Source: Chloroflexus aurantiacus J-10-fl (GTDB lineage: Bacteria > Chloroflexota > Chloroflexia > Chloroflexales > Chloroflexaceae). From it: a DNA stretch of 64,000 nt. Both the position numbers and the translations under genes were made by a program. Numbering within the stretch: the stretch's first letter is position 1; each line of letters opens with the position of its first letter. This document shows, one piece after another, positions 8,897 to 20,149 of the stretch. The stretch lies in NCBI RefSeq assembly GCF_000018865.1, contig NC_010175.1:3410001-3474000 (forward strand), given 5' to 3'. The notes under the pieces are model-generated. The model was not told the DNA's origin, made no database searches, and saw nothing but the letters and a program-made list of their open reading frames with translations.

Positions 8897-10317
8897 ACAG
8901 CATCTCCCCGGTTGGTATATCGCTCTTCCTTCTGGCCGGTCTGATACCGGCCTGCCGCCGCCACGAATCGCGTCGCCGCCTGTGGGCAGCTCAGAAAGTG
9001 CAGATGAATGTACGACGCCAGGGTTTGACCATTGACAATGCCTTCCGTTGCGGATTGTGGTCGCAAAGCGTCGGGCAGACAGGTGTAGAGGGGAGTGACA
9101 GTTGGCGGACGCTCTTCCCACACCGAGTAGTGAAACTCGTGGCCGCGGATGGTCTCGCCGGCGTGCCAGAGCCAGGTATCGGTTTGGGCAACGACCGTGC
9201 GGTAGCCGAGGGTCAGACGGCGGGTCATTCGTGAGTGACCGGGCAAGAGACCGACCATTGGAAAGGTCTGGCCGTGCTGATCGATCAGAGATTCGGTCAG
9301 GTACATCAGTCCGCCGCACTCGGCGTATACCGGCATGCCGCTTGCGGCTGCGGTACGTATCGCGTCACGCAGAGATTGGTTCGCACTCAGTTGCGCAGCG
9401 TAGAGTTCGGGAAACCCACCACACAGGTAGATCGCGGCAGTCGCTGCCGGTAGTGCCCTGTCGTGCAAGGGGCTGAAGAAGGCCAGGCGGGCACCGGCAG
9501 CTTCCAGCAGGTCGAGGTTGTCGGGATAGATAAAGTTGAAGGCTTCGTCGCGGGCCACGGCGATGACCGGTCTGTTGCTCTGATCGGTTGCGGTGACGGT
9601 CGGGAGCGGCGGGATGGTAAGGGGCGGAGCGCTACGGGCAATCGCGAGCAGACGATCAAGATCGACGGTAGCCGCAATTCGGTTGGTGACCGCAGTTAAC
9701 CACTCTTGCCAATGCCCAGGCTCGGCCACCGGCACCAGCCCCAGATGGCGTTCGGGTAATGTCAACCCTTCAGCCCGTTCAAGGTACCCCAACACCGGCA
9801 CCCCAATCGTCTGTTCAATGGCCGTCTGAATGATGGTAGCGTGGCGTGGGCTACCGACTCGATTCAAAATGACCCCGCCGATATGCAGCCGGCGGTCGAA
9901 GTCGCGCAGACCGGCAACCAGCGCGGCAGCCGTGCGCGCCATCGCTCTGGCATCGAGCACGATGATCACCGGGGTTGCCGTCAAGCGGGCAATGTGAGCA
10001 CTACTGCCGGTGTCATCGTCGGTACCGTAGCCGTCGAAGAGACCCATGACGCCTTCGATGAGCGCCAGATCGGCATCGCCACTCCGGCGGGCCAGGATGC
10101 CGGCGATCTGATCGACAGGCATCAGCCAGGAGTCAAGGTTGTGGCAGGGTCGTTCAGCAGCCAGCGCATGGTAACCGGGGTCGATATAGTCCGGGCCGCA
10201 CTTGAAGGGTGCAATCCGCAAGCCGCGTTGCCGGAGGGCACCAATCAAACCGGCAGTCAACGTCGTTTTGCCGCTCCCGCTCATCGGTGCGGCGAGCAAC
10301 AGTCGGGGAAGCTGCAT
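8893..10317 (-). CDS. cbiA: Cobyrinic acid a,c-diamide synthase CbiA/CobB
   Basis: Glutamine-dependent ATP amidotransferase that amidates the a and c side chains of (cobalt-)cobyrinic acid. 474 residues. N-terminal P-loop domain ([11 protein letters not shown] at residues 10-20, [13 protein letters not shown]), C-terminal glutaminase with nucleophile Cys in [10 protein letters not shown] and a late HEFHYS. Both motif sets are canonical. Overlaps cobU by four bases and lies 54 bp downstream of cobA. In the cobalt-early route suggested by CbiX, CbiD and CbiG, the substrate would be cobalt-containing. Confidence 0.95.
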   Translation of the reverse strand: MQLPRLLLAAPMSGSGKTTLTAGLIGALRQRGLRIAPFKCGPDYIDPGYHALAAERPCHNLDSWLMPVDQIAGILARRSGDADLALIEGVMGLFDGYGTDDDTGSSAHIARLTATPVIIVLDARAMARTAAALVAGLRDFDRRLHIGGVILNRVGSPRHATIIQTAIEQTIGVPVLGYLERAEGLTLPERHLGLVPVAEPGHWQEWLTAVTNRIAATVDLDRLLAIARSAPPLTIPPLPTVTATDQSNRPVIAVARDEAFNFIYPDNLDLLEAAGARLAFFSPLHDRALPAATAAIYLCGGFPELYAAQLSANQSLRDAIRTAAASGMPVYAECGGLMYLTESLIDQHGQTFPMVGLLPGHSRMTRRLTLGYRTVVAQTDTWLWHAGETIRGHEFHYSVWEERPPTVTPLYTCLPDALRPQSATEGIVNGQTLASYIHLHFLSCPQAATRFVAAAGRYQTGQKEERYTNRGDAV

Positions 10318-10371
10318 CGCATGTACTCCGTCTATTCCGCTCGTTATCCATGGCTAATGGGTGCGGTATCG

Positions 10372-11151
10372 CTACTCTTCCCACAGCATGGCGTCGCCAG
10401 GAGATCGGGCAGGGTTGTACCAGGCAAGTCGATCTGCCAGCGCCGCAACCTCTCCCACCACCAGCACCGCGGGCGGTGGGAGCTGGATCAGCCGTTGCTG
10501 GTCGCAAAGGGTTGCCAGCGTTGCCCGCAAGGTTGCCTGTTGGGATGTGGCACCCCGGCTGATCAGTGCTGCCGGAGTGTCGGGATTGCGTCCGGCAGCG
10601 ATCAGGGCCGAACAGACCTGTTCAAGCCGACCGAGGGCCATCAGTACGACCACGGTTGGCGAGGCGGCCAGGAGTGACCAACTGATGCCGCTGCAACCGT
10701 GTGGGGTCGCTTCATGGCCGGAGACAACGGTGAAGGCAGTCGCTACGCCGCGCCACGTCAGCGGAATGCCAGCGTACAGAGGAACGGCCAGGGCCGATGA
10801 CACGCCGGGAACGATCTCGAAGGGTAGACCGGCGGCGGCCAGGGCAGCCGCTTCTTCGGCGACGTGGGCGAAGACGCCGGGATCGCCACCCTTCAAGCGC
10901 ACCACCTGTAAGCCTTCGCGCACCAAGCGCACCAGCGTCTCGTTGATCCCATCCTGACGAAAGGCGTGGTGGCCTGGCCTTTTCCCGACAAAGATGCGTT
11001 CGGCGTGAGCCGGTGCTTCGTCGAGCAGGGCAGCGGCGATCAGCCGGTCGTAGAGCACGACATCAGCCTGGCGCAACACCGTCAACCCACGCACTGTGAT
11101 CAGATCGGCGCGACCGGGGCCGGCGCCGACAAGGTATGCTTTACCGCTCAT
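10372..11151 (-). CDS. cobA: Uroporphyrinogen-III C-methyltransferase (SUMT)
   Basis: SAM-dependent methylation of uroporphyrinogen III at C2 and C7 to precorrin-2, the branch point from haem and chlorophyll to corrin. 259 residues of tetrapyrrole methylase fold: [15 protein letters not shown] at the N-terminus (SAM loop), [14 protein letters not shown] and [11 protein letters not shown], all SUMT hallmarks. The ATG at 11151 has GGAG at good distance, whereas an upstream in-frame TTG has none. It overlaps the sirC-containing fusion gene by 11 bases, so the enzymes making and oxidising precorrin-2 are translationally coupled. Confidence 0.94.
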   Translation of the reverse strand: MSGKAYLVGAGPGRADLITVRGLTVLRQADVVLYDRLIAAALLDEAPAHAERIFVGKRPGHHAFRQDGINETLVRLVREGLQVVRLKGGDPGVFAHVAEEAAALAAAGLPFEIVPGVSSALAVPLYAGIPLTWRGVATAFTVVSGHEATPHGCSGISWSLLAASPTVVVLMALGRLEQVCSALIAAGRNPDTPAALISRGATSQQATLRATLATLCDQQRLIQLPPPAVLVVGEVAALADRLAWYNPARSPGDAMLWEE

Positions 11152-13492
11152 GGTTGTGAACTCCAATGCTGTCTAGCCAATCGGCGATTGCATCGCGCAA
11201 GGCAACGGCCCGACCTGGGGCTGTGCCGGCGCTGCTCACCGTAATCGTGATCCCGCCACTGCGATAGATTGCCGGAACGTGAAAATCGCCTTCGTCTGGG
11301 GCATCGGCGACATTGCAGAGTGCGCCGGCGGCAATCGCCGCCGCAGCGATGCGGGCATTGACTGCACGATCATTGGTGGCGGCGAAGACCAACCGGGCAC
11401 CGGTGAGGTCGCCGGACTGGTATGTGCGCCGTTCCCAGATCAGGCGCCCTTCCTGCGCCCACGCCATCAGTTGGTCGGTTGCGGTTGGGCTGATGAGCCG
11501 TACCGGTATGCCGGCGGCCAGCAAGCCACGGACTTTGCGTTCGCCAACCGCACCACCACCAATCACCACTGCCGGCATGTGGGCCGGTTTGGTGATCACA
11601 ATCGGGTAATCTGTTGTTTTGTTTGACATAAGAAAGTCTGACGGTCGGGCTGGTTGGGTCGTGTAGCCACGCGGGGTGACGACGTGGCCGGCCAGATGAA
11701 AGCTCTGACTGTTCCCAATTAGCACCAGGGTCAGCATGTCGGCCTGTTGCGGATCGGCGTCGGCCAGGGTGGTTATCGTAATCTGTTCGTCTTCGCGACT
11801 CACCTGCCGGCCAAAGACGACCGGTGTCGTTGCCGGTCGGTGGTCGCGCAGGATAGAGAGTGCTGTGGCCAGTTGCCAGTTTCGACCCTGCGAGCGGGGG
11901 TTGTATAGGGCAACGACAAAGTCGGCATGTGCCGCAGCTCGTAGCCGGCGTTCGATCAGAGGCCATGGCGTGAGCAGGTCGCTCAGGCTGATCAGGCAGA
12001 GATCGTGGTTGATCGGAGCGCCGATGCGGGCGGCCAGTGCCTGAAATGCGCTCACCCCCGGAATGACCTCGACTTGTGGGTGTCGCCCATCCCAGCCGCC
12101 GGCCTGAAGGTTCTCGAAGACCGGTGCGGCCATAGCGTAGATGCCGATGTCTCCGCTGCTGATCAGCGCCACCCGCCGCCCGCTGCGGGCCAGCTCAATG
12201 GCGTGGCGCGCTCGCCCCATCTCGTCACCCATCGCCGGTGTTGCGATAACTTCCTGGTCTGGACGCAGCAGGGGCCGGATCAGATCGATGTAGCGGGCAT
12301 AACCGGTGATGACCTCGGCTTTGATCAGGGCCAGTCGCGCCGCTTCGGTCAGGTGGGCGAGATCGCCAGGGCCGATGCTGACCAGGGTGAGCTGGCCGGT
12401 CGGTGTGGTGTCGCTACCGAACGTTGCCTGCTGCAAAGCAACAGCGACGGTGCAACGGGCAAAGCGCTGTTTCGGTACCAGCAGTGGCCCCTGCGCGACC
12501 AGGGTGGCGCAGGGTTCGGCCACACCGGGAATATCGAAGCGACTGGCCGCACTGGGGCTAAAGGCTGTCGGGTCAAGGGTCTGGAGCTGAGCAGTTGTGA
12601 CGATAGTGAGCGGTACACCGAGTTGCCGCGCCAGATCGCTGATGCCGGCTTCGTCAGCCTTGAGATCGGCGGTCGCAATAGTTGCCACGCACTCCGGGGC
12701 AAGATCGGCGGTCGCCAGGGTCGCGGAGACGGCGGTAGCGAGTTCGTGTACCGGTACATCGCGCCGACACCCGATCCCGATCACCAGTACCGGAGGCATG
12801 TACCGCAACCCTTTATCGCGTAGTTTGTGCCACAGCGGATCGAGGCGACGGTGTGAGACAACAATGGCTGCTGCGAAGCGTGGGTTGGTTAGCTCTTCGG
12901 AATCGGCGACCCATTCGACTGTCGCTACCGGTGCCAGTTCGGCGCCGAGCAGTGCCCGTGCAGCGGGTAGGTCGGGGTCAACCCAGACCCCAATCGGATC
13001 ACCATTGACCAGACACGCCATCACGTGGGTGGTGGCCGAGTCGGTGGCGATGCGCCAGCCCTGCGCCTGACCGATCAGATCGAGCGCCGGTAACCCCTGC
13101 CCATCGCTGGCGGTGGTGATCGCAGCCTGACCTCCGGTGAGTGCAGCGATCTGCCGGGCCAGGGCATTGGCACCGGCGCGATGACCACCGATCAACGGCA
13201 CGACTACATGTCCCTGTTCATCAAGGCAGATCACAGCCGGATCGCTGGTCTTCGCCTGGAGGAGCGGGGCAATCAGGCGTACAGCAATGCCGGTAGCCGC
13301 GATCAGAATGATTGCTTTGCTCTGTTGCCAGGCTGTTTGCACGGCTGCGCTGAGGTTGGTGTAGCAGCGTCCACCAGGCGCAAACGCAGCAAACCGCTCT
13401 GGGAGCCAGATAGTTGCCGGTAACGTTGCGGCCAGGCGAGTGGCCAGTTCAACGCCGTTACGGGTGAGGGCAAAGATGGCTGTTGTTGTCAT
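11141..13492 (-). CDS. cbiGH: Trifunctional fusion: CbiG (cobalt-precorrin-5A hydrolase) - CbiH (C17-methyltransferase) - SirC (precorrin-2 dehydrogenase)
   Basis: 783 residues in three joined enzymes. Residues 1-350 are CbiG (central [15 protein letters not shown] and [13 protein letters not shown]-terminal CbiG domain from [11 protein letters not shown] at about 238), which opens the lactone after ring contraction. Residues about 367-612 are CbiH/CobJ ([54 protein letters not shown]). Residues about 623-783 are a SirC/CysG-N NAD-binding domain ([39 protein letters not shown]) that oxidises precorrin-2 to sirohydrochlorin. There is no ribosome site at the internal Met622, so a true fusion is likely. 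The start at ATG 13492 follows AAGAGGTT. CbiGH fusions are known; the added SirC is the odd part. Confidence 0.93.
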   Translation of the reverse strand: MTTTAIFALTRNGVELATRLAATLPATIWLPERFAAFAPGGRCYTNLSAAVQTAWQQSKAIILIAATGIAVRLIAPLLQAKTSDPAVICLDEQGHVVVPLIGGHRAGANALARQIAALTGGQAAITTASDGQGLPALDLIGQAQGWRIATDSATTHVMACLVNGDPIGVWVDPDLPAARALLGAELAPVATVEWVADSEELTNPRFAAAIVVSHRRLDPLWHKLRDKGLRYMPPVLVIGIGCRRDVPVHELATAVSATLATADLAPECVATIATADLKADEAGISDLARQLGVPLTIVTTAQLQTLDPTAFSPSAASRFDIPGVAEPCATLVAQGPLLVPKQRFARCTVAVALQQATFGSDTTPTGQLTLVSIGPGDLAHLTEAARLALIKAEVITGYARYIDLIRPLLRPDQEVIATPAMGDEMGRARHAIELARSGRRVALISSGDIGIYAMAAPVFENLQAGGWDGRHPQVEVIPGVSAFQALAARIGAPINHDLCLISLSDLLTPWPLIERRLRAAAHADFVVALYNPRSQGRNWQLATALSILRDHRPATTPVVFGRQVSREDEQITITTLADADPQQADMLTLVLIGNSQSFHLAGHVVTPRGYTTQPARPSDFLMSNKTTDYPIVITKPAHMPAVVIGGGAVGERKVRGLLAAGIPVRLISPTATDQLMAWAQEGRLIWERRTYQSGDLTGARLVFAATNDRAVNARIAAAAIAAGALCNVADAPDEGDFHVPAIYRSGGITITVSSAGTAPGRAVALRDAIADWLDSIGVHNHER

Positions 13493-13511
13493 ACGAACCT
13501 CTTCCCGGCTG

Positions 13512-14336
13512 TTATGCCTCTGCCGTCTCATCAGCCGGTTCACGGCGACGGCGCAACCGATGACTGTAGGTTGGATCGTAGAGCCGGCTGGTTGGCCGGT
13601 CGGTACGCTTGTTGGCCGGATCAAGCGCAGGGCTAACCAGGATCAATGCCTGCCGGGTAAAGCCGGCAGCTTTCACCTTTTCGGCGATGTCGCCCAATGT
13701 GCCGTGAATGATCACCTCGTCGGGCCAGGTAATGCGGTAGGCAACAACGACCGGTGTGTCCGGCGTGTAGACGCCACCGGTCAGCAGATCACGCACGACC
13801 TGTTGCATCCGGGTAATGCCGAGATAGATCGCCAGTGATGCGCCATGGGCCGCCATTCGGCTCAGTTGTTCGTGTTCGGGGAGCGGTGTGCGTCCGGCGG
13901 GCCGGGTCAGGATGATTGTCTGCACCAGTTCAGGAACCGTCAGCTCAACCCCCAGGCGGGCGGCGAGCGCAAATGCAGCAGTCACACCCGGTACAATCTC
14001 GTAAGGCACACCGGCTTCGTCGAGAGCAGCCATCTGCTCGTGGATGGCGCCGTAGAGTGCCGGATCGCCACTATGCAGCCGCACAACGACCTGGCCGGCT
14101 CGCGCTGCCTCGCACATCAGCCGCACAATTTGTTCGAGGTGCATCTCAACCGAACCGAGGATGCGGGCATCGGCGCGAGCGTAGGCTGCCGGCAAGGCCG
14201 CGTCAACCAGACTATCGGCGTAGAGAATGAGATCGGCCTGGGCCAGCAGATCACGGCCACGCACTGTTATCAAATCGGGTGCACCGGGGCCGGCACCCAC
14301 GAAGTAGACAGTTCCTGGAATAGCAGGGTAGGTCAT
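13512..14336 (-). CDS. cbiF: Cobalt-precorrin-4 C11-methyltransferase CbiF/CobM
   Basis: SAM-dependent tetrapyrrole methylase acting after ring contraction. 274 residues. [14 protein letters not shown] forms the N-terminal SAM loop; [41 protein letters not shown] and [15 protein letters not shown] are CbiF/CobM signatures. A basic tail ([10 protein letters not shown]) extends past the fold. The ATG at 14336 overlaps the cbiL stop as ATGA. Confidence 0.95.
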   Translation of the reverse strand: MTYPAIPGTVYFVGAGPGAPDLITVRGRDLLAQADLILYADSLVDAALPAAYARADARILGSVEMHLEQIVRLMCEAARAGQVVVRLHSGDPALYGAIHEQMAALDEAGVPYEIVPGVTAAFALAARLGVELTVPELVQTIILTRPAGRTPLPEHEQLSRMAAHGASLAIYLGITRMQQVVRDLLTGGVYTPDTPVVVAYRITWPDEVIIHGTLGDIAEKVKAAGFTRQALILVSPALDPANKRTDRPTSRLYDPTYSHRLRRRREPADETAEA

Positions 14337-15061
14337 AGTAGCTCTCCGCGACGAACAATTACGAGTGACAGATACGGACGATGGTTCAGGTCGAGTGTGC
14401 GCAGATCACGAGTGATAAACTCACCGGCTAAGCCAACCCGTTCGGCGTAGAGGGCGTGATCGATCAGGTTGAGCTGGTGTAGTGCCGCGACGATAGCCGG
14501 CAATGCTGTGCCTGCTTTCATCAACACGACGGTGGTAAAATCGCTGAGCAGTCGTTGCAGAGCACCGGCATCGGTTTCGTAACTGGCCGGCACCACGATC
14601 AGGCGCTCATCGGCCATGGTGAGTGGGATGCCACCGGCGGCAGCGGCAGCGGCAAATGAGGTGATGCCAGGGATAATGCTGACCGTGATGTCTGGCGCCG
14701 CAGCACGCAGCTCGCGCCAGAGGTAGACGAATGTGCCGTAGAGCAGGGGATCGCCGAGCAACAGGTAGACACCGCGGCGGTGTTGGCCGAATTCCTGCTG
14801 CATCACGGTCGCAGCGGCCTGCCACGCCGGGCGTAACTGTCCGGAGTCGCGGGTCATGGGCAGGGGGAGCGTGATAATGCGCTGTCGCGATTGATCGATC
14901 CACGGGGTGGCAATCTGGAGCGCAATACTGGCATCGCCATCGCGACTCTGCGGCGCAAAGATCACATCAGCCGCCTGAATAGCACGTAGCCCCTTAACCG
15001 TAATCAGTTCGGGATCGCCGGGGCCAAGCCCGACCGCGATCAGTTCTGGTGTGTCAGTCAT
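14333..15061 (-). CDS. cbiL: (Cobalt-)precorrin-2 C20-methyltransferase CbiL/CobI
   Basis: Methylates C20 of the (cobalt-)factor II or precorrin-2 ring. 242 residues: VGLGPGDPELITVKGLRAI and AADVIFAPQS at the N-terminus, VYLLLGDPLLYGTFVYLWREL, and SIIPGITSFAAAAA, in CbiL/CobI order. The ATG at 15061 has GAGGAA upstream and overlaps the end of cbiET by eight bases. Two further in-frame ATGs upstream lack this spacing. Confidence 0.94.
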   Translation of the reverse strand: MTDTPELIAVGLGPGDPELITVKGLRAIQAADVIFAPQSRDGDASIALQIATPWIDQSRQRIITLPLPMTRDSGQLRPAWQAAATVMQQEFGQHRRGVYLLLGDPLLYGTFVYLWRELRAAAPDITVSIIPGITSFAAAAAAGGIPLTMADERLIVVPASYETDAGALQRLLSDFTTVVLMKAGTALPAIVAALHQLNLIDHALYAERVGLAGEFITRDLRTLDLNHRPYLSLVIVRRGELL

Positions 15062-16270
15062 GGTGTTCCTCATTCCGCCAGACAACGATGTACACCGGGT
15101 TGAGTGCGGCAAAGCGTAGATCGGATTGGATGGGCGTGCCGCGATTGACTTGAATCTGGGTAACCCGTGCGGTGGGCAAAAGCTGCACCGCCTCGGCGAG
15201 ATGGCCGGTCATTATCAGGTTGAGCACCAGTCTGCCACCGGGTCGTAGTCGGTGGCGGGCCAGAGCCACGATTTCGGCAAGGCGCCCGCCACTACCACCG
15301 ACAAAGATGGCGTGCGGATCGGGCAAGTCATGGCAGGCTGCCGGAGCTTCGCCGTGCGTGATGTGCAGATTGGGCGCCGGAAAGCGCACCAGGTTGGTCT
15401 GGATATGACCGATAAAGGTGGCACGCCGCTCGACCGCGTAGACTTGCGCGGTTGGGCAGGCGCGCGCAGCTTCGATAGCGACCGCGCCGCTGCCGGCACC
15501 GATGTCCCACATCACCTCACCCGGTTGCAAAGCCAGTTCGGCCAGGCTCAGCAGACGTACTTCGCGCTTGGTCAGTTGGCCGGCTTCAGTGCTGAAGGCT
15601 TCATCGGTAAGGCCGGGTGGAAATGGTCGGCGGGGATGGTCGTTCCAGACGATCAAGACATTCAGGGGGTCAAAGGTCGCCTCTGCAATGTCGGTGAGAG
15701 TGGCCTGGACGATTCGCTGTTTCGTACCGCCAAGCTGTTCACAGACGGCGCAGCGGCTTTCTGGCGCCAGACCGGCGGCGATGAGTGCCTGCGCAACGAC
15801 AGCCGGTGTCTGATGGTGATCGGTGAGAATTGCCGCTTTGGACGCGGTGAGCACAGCAGGAATGATGGCTGCTAACGGGCGTCCGTGCGCGCTGAGCAAG
15901 ACCGCATCGTGCCAGGGTTCGGCCAGCGCCGCAAATGCGAGTTGCGCCGAGGTTGGTGCCGGCACGATTTCCAGTGCGTCTGGCGGAAACACACGGCGCA
16001 GACTGCTGCCGATGCCGTACCAGAGTGGATCACCCGACGCCAGCACCACTGCCACCTCGCCGTTTTGCCACGCTGCGTGCAGACGGGTCAGCGCCGGTTC
16101 CACACTCGCCTCTATCGTTAACCGTTCGCCGGCAAAATCAGGAAACGCCGCCAGGTGCCGTCGCCCGCCTACCAGCAGATCGGCGCGGAGCACGCGCTCG
16201 ATCAGCGCGGATGACAGACCGTCGCTGCCGGCAGCCGTCAATCCAACCACAAGAATGGGCGTGCGTCGAC

Positions 16271-16274
<4 letters not shown>
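15054..16274 (-). CDS. cbiET: Fused precorrin-6B C5,15-methyltransferase / C12-decarboxylase CbiET (CobL)
   Basis: Bifunctional enzyme: the CbiE half (residues about 1-205; LVVGLTAAGSDGLSS, VVLASGDPLWYGIGSSL) methylates C5, and the CbiT half (about 215-406; LTKREVRLLSLAELAL, MWDIGAGSGAVAIEAA Rossmann motif I, IFVGGSGGRLAEIV) methylates C15 and decarboxylates the C12 acetate. Length and order match CobL. The ATG at 16274 overlaps the cbiD stop as ATGA. Confidence 0.95.
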
Positions 16275-17503
<1,229 letters not shown>

Positions 17504-17515
17504 AGTTGATCTCCG

Positions 17516-18178
17516 TTACGCGCTGTTGTCTTCACCGGTTGCCAGGCGGAGCAGGGCATTCACGGTGGCTGTGGCAACCGGTGAGCCACCCTTGCGCCCC
17601 ATGGTCACGATCCAGGCCACATCGGTGCGGTTCATCAGCGCGGCTTTGCTTTCAACCGTGTTGACAAAGCCGACCGGCATACCGATCACGATGGCCGGGC
17701 GGGCACCCTGGTCAATGAGGCTGATCAATTCAAACAGGGCCGTCGGTGCATTGCCAATCGCGACCAGCGCGCCGTTCAGATACCCCTGCTCGTGTGCCCA
17801 GCGCATAGCGGCGGCACTGCGGGTAAGGCCGGTAGCCGCGGCCAGTTCCATGACCGCCTGGTTGTCGTTGAAGCAGGCTACACTGCCGCCAAAATGTTGC
17901 AGGCGTCGTTGATCGATGCCTGCCCGAACCATCTGGACATCGGTAATCACCAGGCATCCACGCCGGAGTGCGTTGATCCCTGCTTCTACCGCACCGGCAC
18001 TGGCTCTAGTCAGTTCGGCAAACTCGAAATCGGCAGTCGTGTGAATGATGCGCTCGACAATTGCCGCGAGCGGTTGCGGGATGATCAGGTTGCGCGCCTG
18101 TAATTCGGCCCGAATAATCGCAAACGAACGGGCGGCAATGTCGGCTCCTGCCGATACCAATGGCGATTGGTCGTTCAT
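17516..18178 (-). CDS. cbiC: Cobalt-precorrin-8 methylmutase CbiC/CobH
   Basis: Moves the C11 methyl to C12, giving cobyrinic acid. 220 residues. Family motifs include ERIIHTTADFEFAELTR (with the His used in catalysis), LRRGCLVITDVQMVRAGI, and AIVIGMPVGFVNTVESKAAL near the end. The ATG at 18178 overlaps the upstream flavodoxin-like gene as ATGA. Confidence 0.95.
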   Translation of the reverse strand: MNDQSPLVSAGADIAARSFAIIRAELQARNLIIPQPLAAIVERIIHTTADFEFAELTRASAGAVEAGINALRRGCLVITDVQMVRAGIDQRRLQHFGGSVACFNDNQAVMELAAATGLTRSAAAMRWAHEQGYLNGALVAIGNAPTALFELISLIDQGARPAIVIGMPVGFVNTVESKAALMNRTDVAWIVTMGRKGGSPVATATVNALLRLATGEDNSA

Positions 18179-18699
18179 GATGCTGCTCCCCGGCGTAACT
18201 GAAGGGCAAGTTCAGCAACCCGTCGCCCCAGTGCCCTGGCCTGGATCAGATCGGCTTCAGTAATCGTGCCAACTGCGGTTGCTCCGTAGTACGAGCCAGC
18301 CTGTTCCATCAACGGACTCCACGGTAAGCCAACGATGATCATGCCGCTGCCCAACATCCAGTGCAGCACCGAGAGCAGCGTAAATTCGGTACCCGAATGG
18401 CGCCCGGCACTACTGGTGAAGGCTGCCCCTACCTTCCCGGACAGGCTACCCTCTTCCCACAGATCACCGGTTGTATCGAGCCAGCGCTTGAGGGTGCCCT
18501 TGATGCCAGTCCAATTGGGTGTGCCGATAATGATCCCATCAGCCTCCAGCAAATCGGCTTTCGTCGCGTGATGGGGCAGACTGATCTTAACCGTGACACC
18601 GGTAACGCCGGCGGCTCCCTCTCCAATCGCCTGCGCCAATTGGGTCACGTGCTCACCGTGATCGTGCAGGATGAAGATGCGGCAGGTTGGCGTTGTCAT
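18175..18699 (-). CDS. Flavodoxin-fold (WrbA-like) flavoprotein in the cobalamin operon
   Basis: 174 residues of flavodoxin/NADPH-dependent FMN reductase fold. An N-terminal beta strand and phosphate loop (IFILHDHGEHVTQLAQAIGEG), then GIIIGTPNWTGIKGTLKRWLD and the AAFTSSAGRHSGTEFTLLSVLHWMLGSGM segment, which resembles WrbA (GGQETTLLSMH-type). It overlaps both cbiX and cbiC by four bases, so it is an integral operon member. Roles that fit the context are reduction of Co(II) to Co(I) before adenosylation by CobO, or electron supply to another corrin step. No precorrin-6A reductase gene (cbiJ/cobK) is seen in the cluster, so a substitute role can be proposed. Assignment to function is inference. 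Confidence 0.8.
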   Translation of the reverse strand: MTTPTCRIFILHDHGEHVTQLAQAIGEGAAGVTGVTVKISLPHHATKADLLEADGIIIGTPNWTGIKGTLKRWLDTTGDLWEEGSLSGKVGAAFTSSAGRHSGTEFTLLSVLHWMLGSGMIIVGLPWSPLMEQAGSYYGATAVGTITEADLIQARALGRRVAELALQLRRGAAS

Positions 18700-20090
18700 C
18701 GCTGTATATGCTCCTTCCAGTAGTGATAGGTCTTGGCAACTGCCGTGACCACATTTTTGATCTCTCCCTCCAGCCGAAAATGCGGCCCCGCCGGTAAGAG
18801 TAGCGTGCGGTCTTCGCGACGGACACTGACATTTTCCACGATAATTGCCCGCAAGAGCCAGATTGCCATCTCTTCACTTTCACAGACCAGACCGATCCAG
18901 CCAGGGGCGGTGTCGGTCGTTACCGGCAGATCGGTGACCATCGTCAATGCCCGGCGGAGTTCGGCAATGACACGGGCGTAGCCTGCCGGGTCGGCCTGGA
19001 TCGTTGCCGGATCGACCGGCTCAAGCAGCGTTCCCCGGTGGGGCGGGCCACCGGCCAGTGCCAGCTCGCAGAAGGGATTGTCAGGATCATCACCGCCCCA
19101 GATACGATCCCACGCGACCTGCCCATGTTCGTCAAAGACAAGCGGGGCGGCAGTCATCGGCGCTGCGCTCACTGCCCGGCCACCACGGTAGCGAGGCGGG
19201 AGGATGTTCGTCATACTGCCAGATGCTTCGCCGCGTAAGCCGTGTTCGTGATCGCTGGTCTGGGGGCGCCCGAAGTCGGCGGTAAACCCTGGAAAGAGCC
19301 GTCGATATTTACAAACGTCACAGTTGGCCGCCGACTGACCATTCATGGCTTCCTGTACCCGTTGCATGATGGCGGCAAGGACACCTTCGTGCAGACCAAG
19401 GTGTTCGGTCACAACGAAGTCGTGATCGGGATATGTTTGGCGGGCCGCAGCGACCTGAGCAATGATCCGTCGCAGAATGCGTCCGGTGAAGAGCAGATAC
19501 GGGATCACGATGATGCGACGCGCACCTAGCGCGATGCAGGCATCGAGCGTTTGCGGTACTCGCGGTGTAGTAATGCTGTAAAAGCCATAAGTGACGTGAG
19601 CATAGCCACGACCTTCCCACAGCAAACGTGCCATGCGGGCAACATCAGCGTTACTGTCGGGGTCACTGCTGCCGCGCCCGATCAGGGCCAGGGCGGTTTC
19701 GGCACGTGGTACAGGTGGGGCGGCTGCTTCTGCCGTTGCCAGACGGTCGGCCAGTGCTTTGAGCAGTGAATACTGCACACCGAGTGGCGTACCGTATTGA
19801 ATGGTAAGTTCCGGCCAGCGCAGGCGCGCCTGCTGAAGTGCAACAGGAATATCATTTTTCTGATGGCCGGCTGCGCCTAGGAGCAGCGGTATCGCGATCA
19901 AACGTTGATACCCGGCACGCGCGCACTCGTCAATCGCCTGCCCAATCGGAGGATCGGCCAGTTCGAGAAAGCATGGCTGCACTGGGAGATCGAGCCGCTC
20001 TTGCAGCATGCCGGCCAGTTGGCGATACTCGGCCAGACCATCACTGTCATCAGTGCCGTGCCCGATCAGTAAGATTGCTGTTCTGGTCAT
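18696..20090 (-). CDS. cbiX: Long-form sirohydrochlorin cobaltochelatase CbiX with an unrecognised C-terminal extension
   Basis: Inserts Co(II) into sirohydrochlorin in the cobalt-early pathway. 464 residues. Repeat 1 keeps the metal-binding histidines His11 (LIGHGTDD) and His76 (LGAAGHQKND). Repeat 2 is degenerate (LIGRGSSDPDSN, IPYLLFTGRIL), as in Bacillus-type long CbiX. Cys257 and Cys260 (NCDVCKYR) match the CxxC region reported to bind an Fe-S cluster in long CbiX. Residues about 270-464, including PDNPFCELALAGGPPHRG and WIGLVCESEEMAIWLLRAI, are not part of the chelatase fold and are not recognised. The ATG at 20090 has GGAG upstream. The gene follows the repeat block that separates it from cbiB. 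Confidence 0.9.
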   Translation of the reverse strand: MTRTAILLIGHGTDDSDGLAEYRQLAGMLQERLDLPVQPCFLELADPPIGQAIDECARAGYQRLIAIPLLLGAAGHQKNDIPVALQQARLRWPELTIQYGTPLGVQYSLLKALADRLATAEAAAPPVPRAETALALIGRGSSDPDSNADVARMARLLWEGRGYAHVTYGFYSITTPRVPQTLDACIALGARRIIVIPYLLFTGRILRRIIAQVAAARQTYPDHDFVVTEHLGLHEGVLAAIMQRVQEAMNGQSAANCDVCKYRRLFPGFTADFGRPQTSDHEHGLRGEASGSMTNILPPRYRGGRAVSAAPMTAAPLVFDEHGQVAWDRIWGGDDPDNPFCELALAGGPPHRGTLLEPVDPATIQADPAGYARVIAELRRALTMVTDLPVTTDTAPGWIGLVCESEEMAIWLLRAIIVENVSVRREDRTLLLPAGPHFRLEGEIKNVVTAVAKTYHYWKEHIQR

Positions 20091-20149
20091 CGTCGTGGTC
20101 TCCGTTCATTACGCTGTAGATGGTGTACACGTCGGCTGGCTTCCTCCCT

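Noticed and set aside
11626-11627. Separate sirC gene starting at the internal Met622 of the fusion
   Set aside because: No Shine-Dalgarno precedes that ATG and the frame is continuous with CbiH, so a fusion is the simpler reading.
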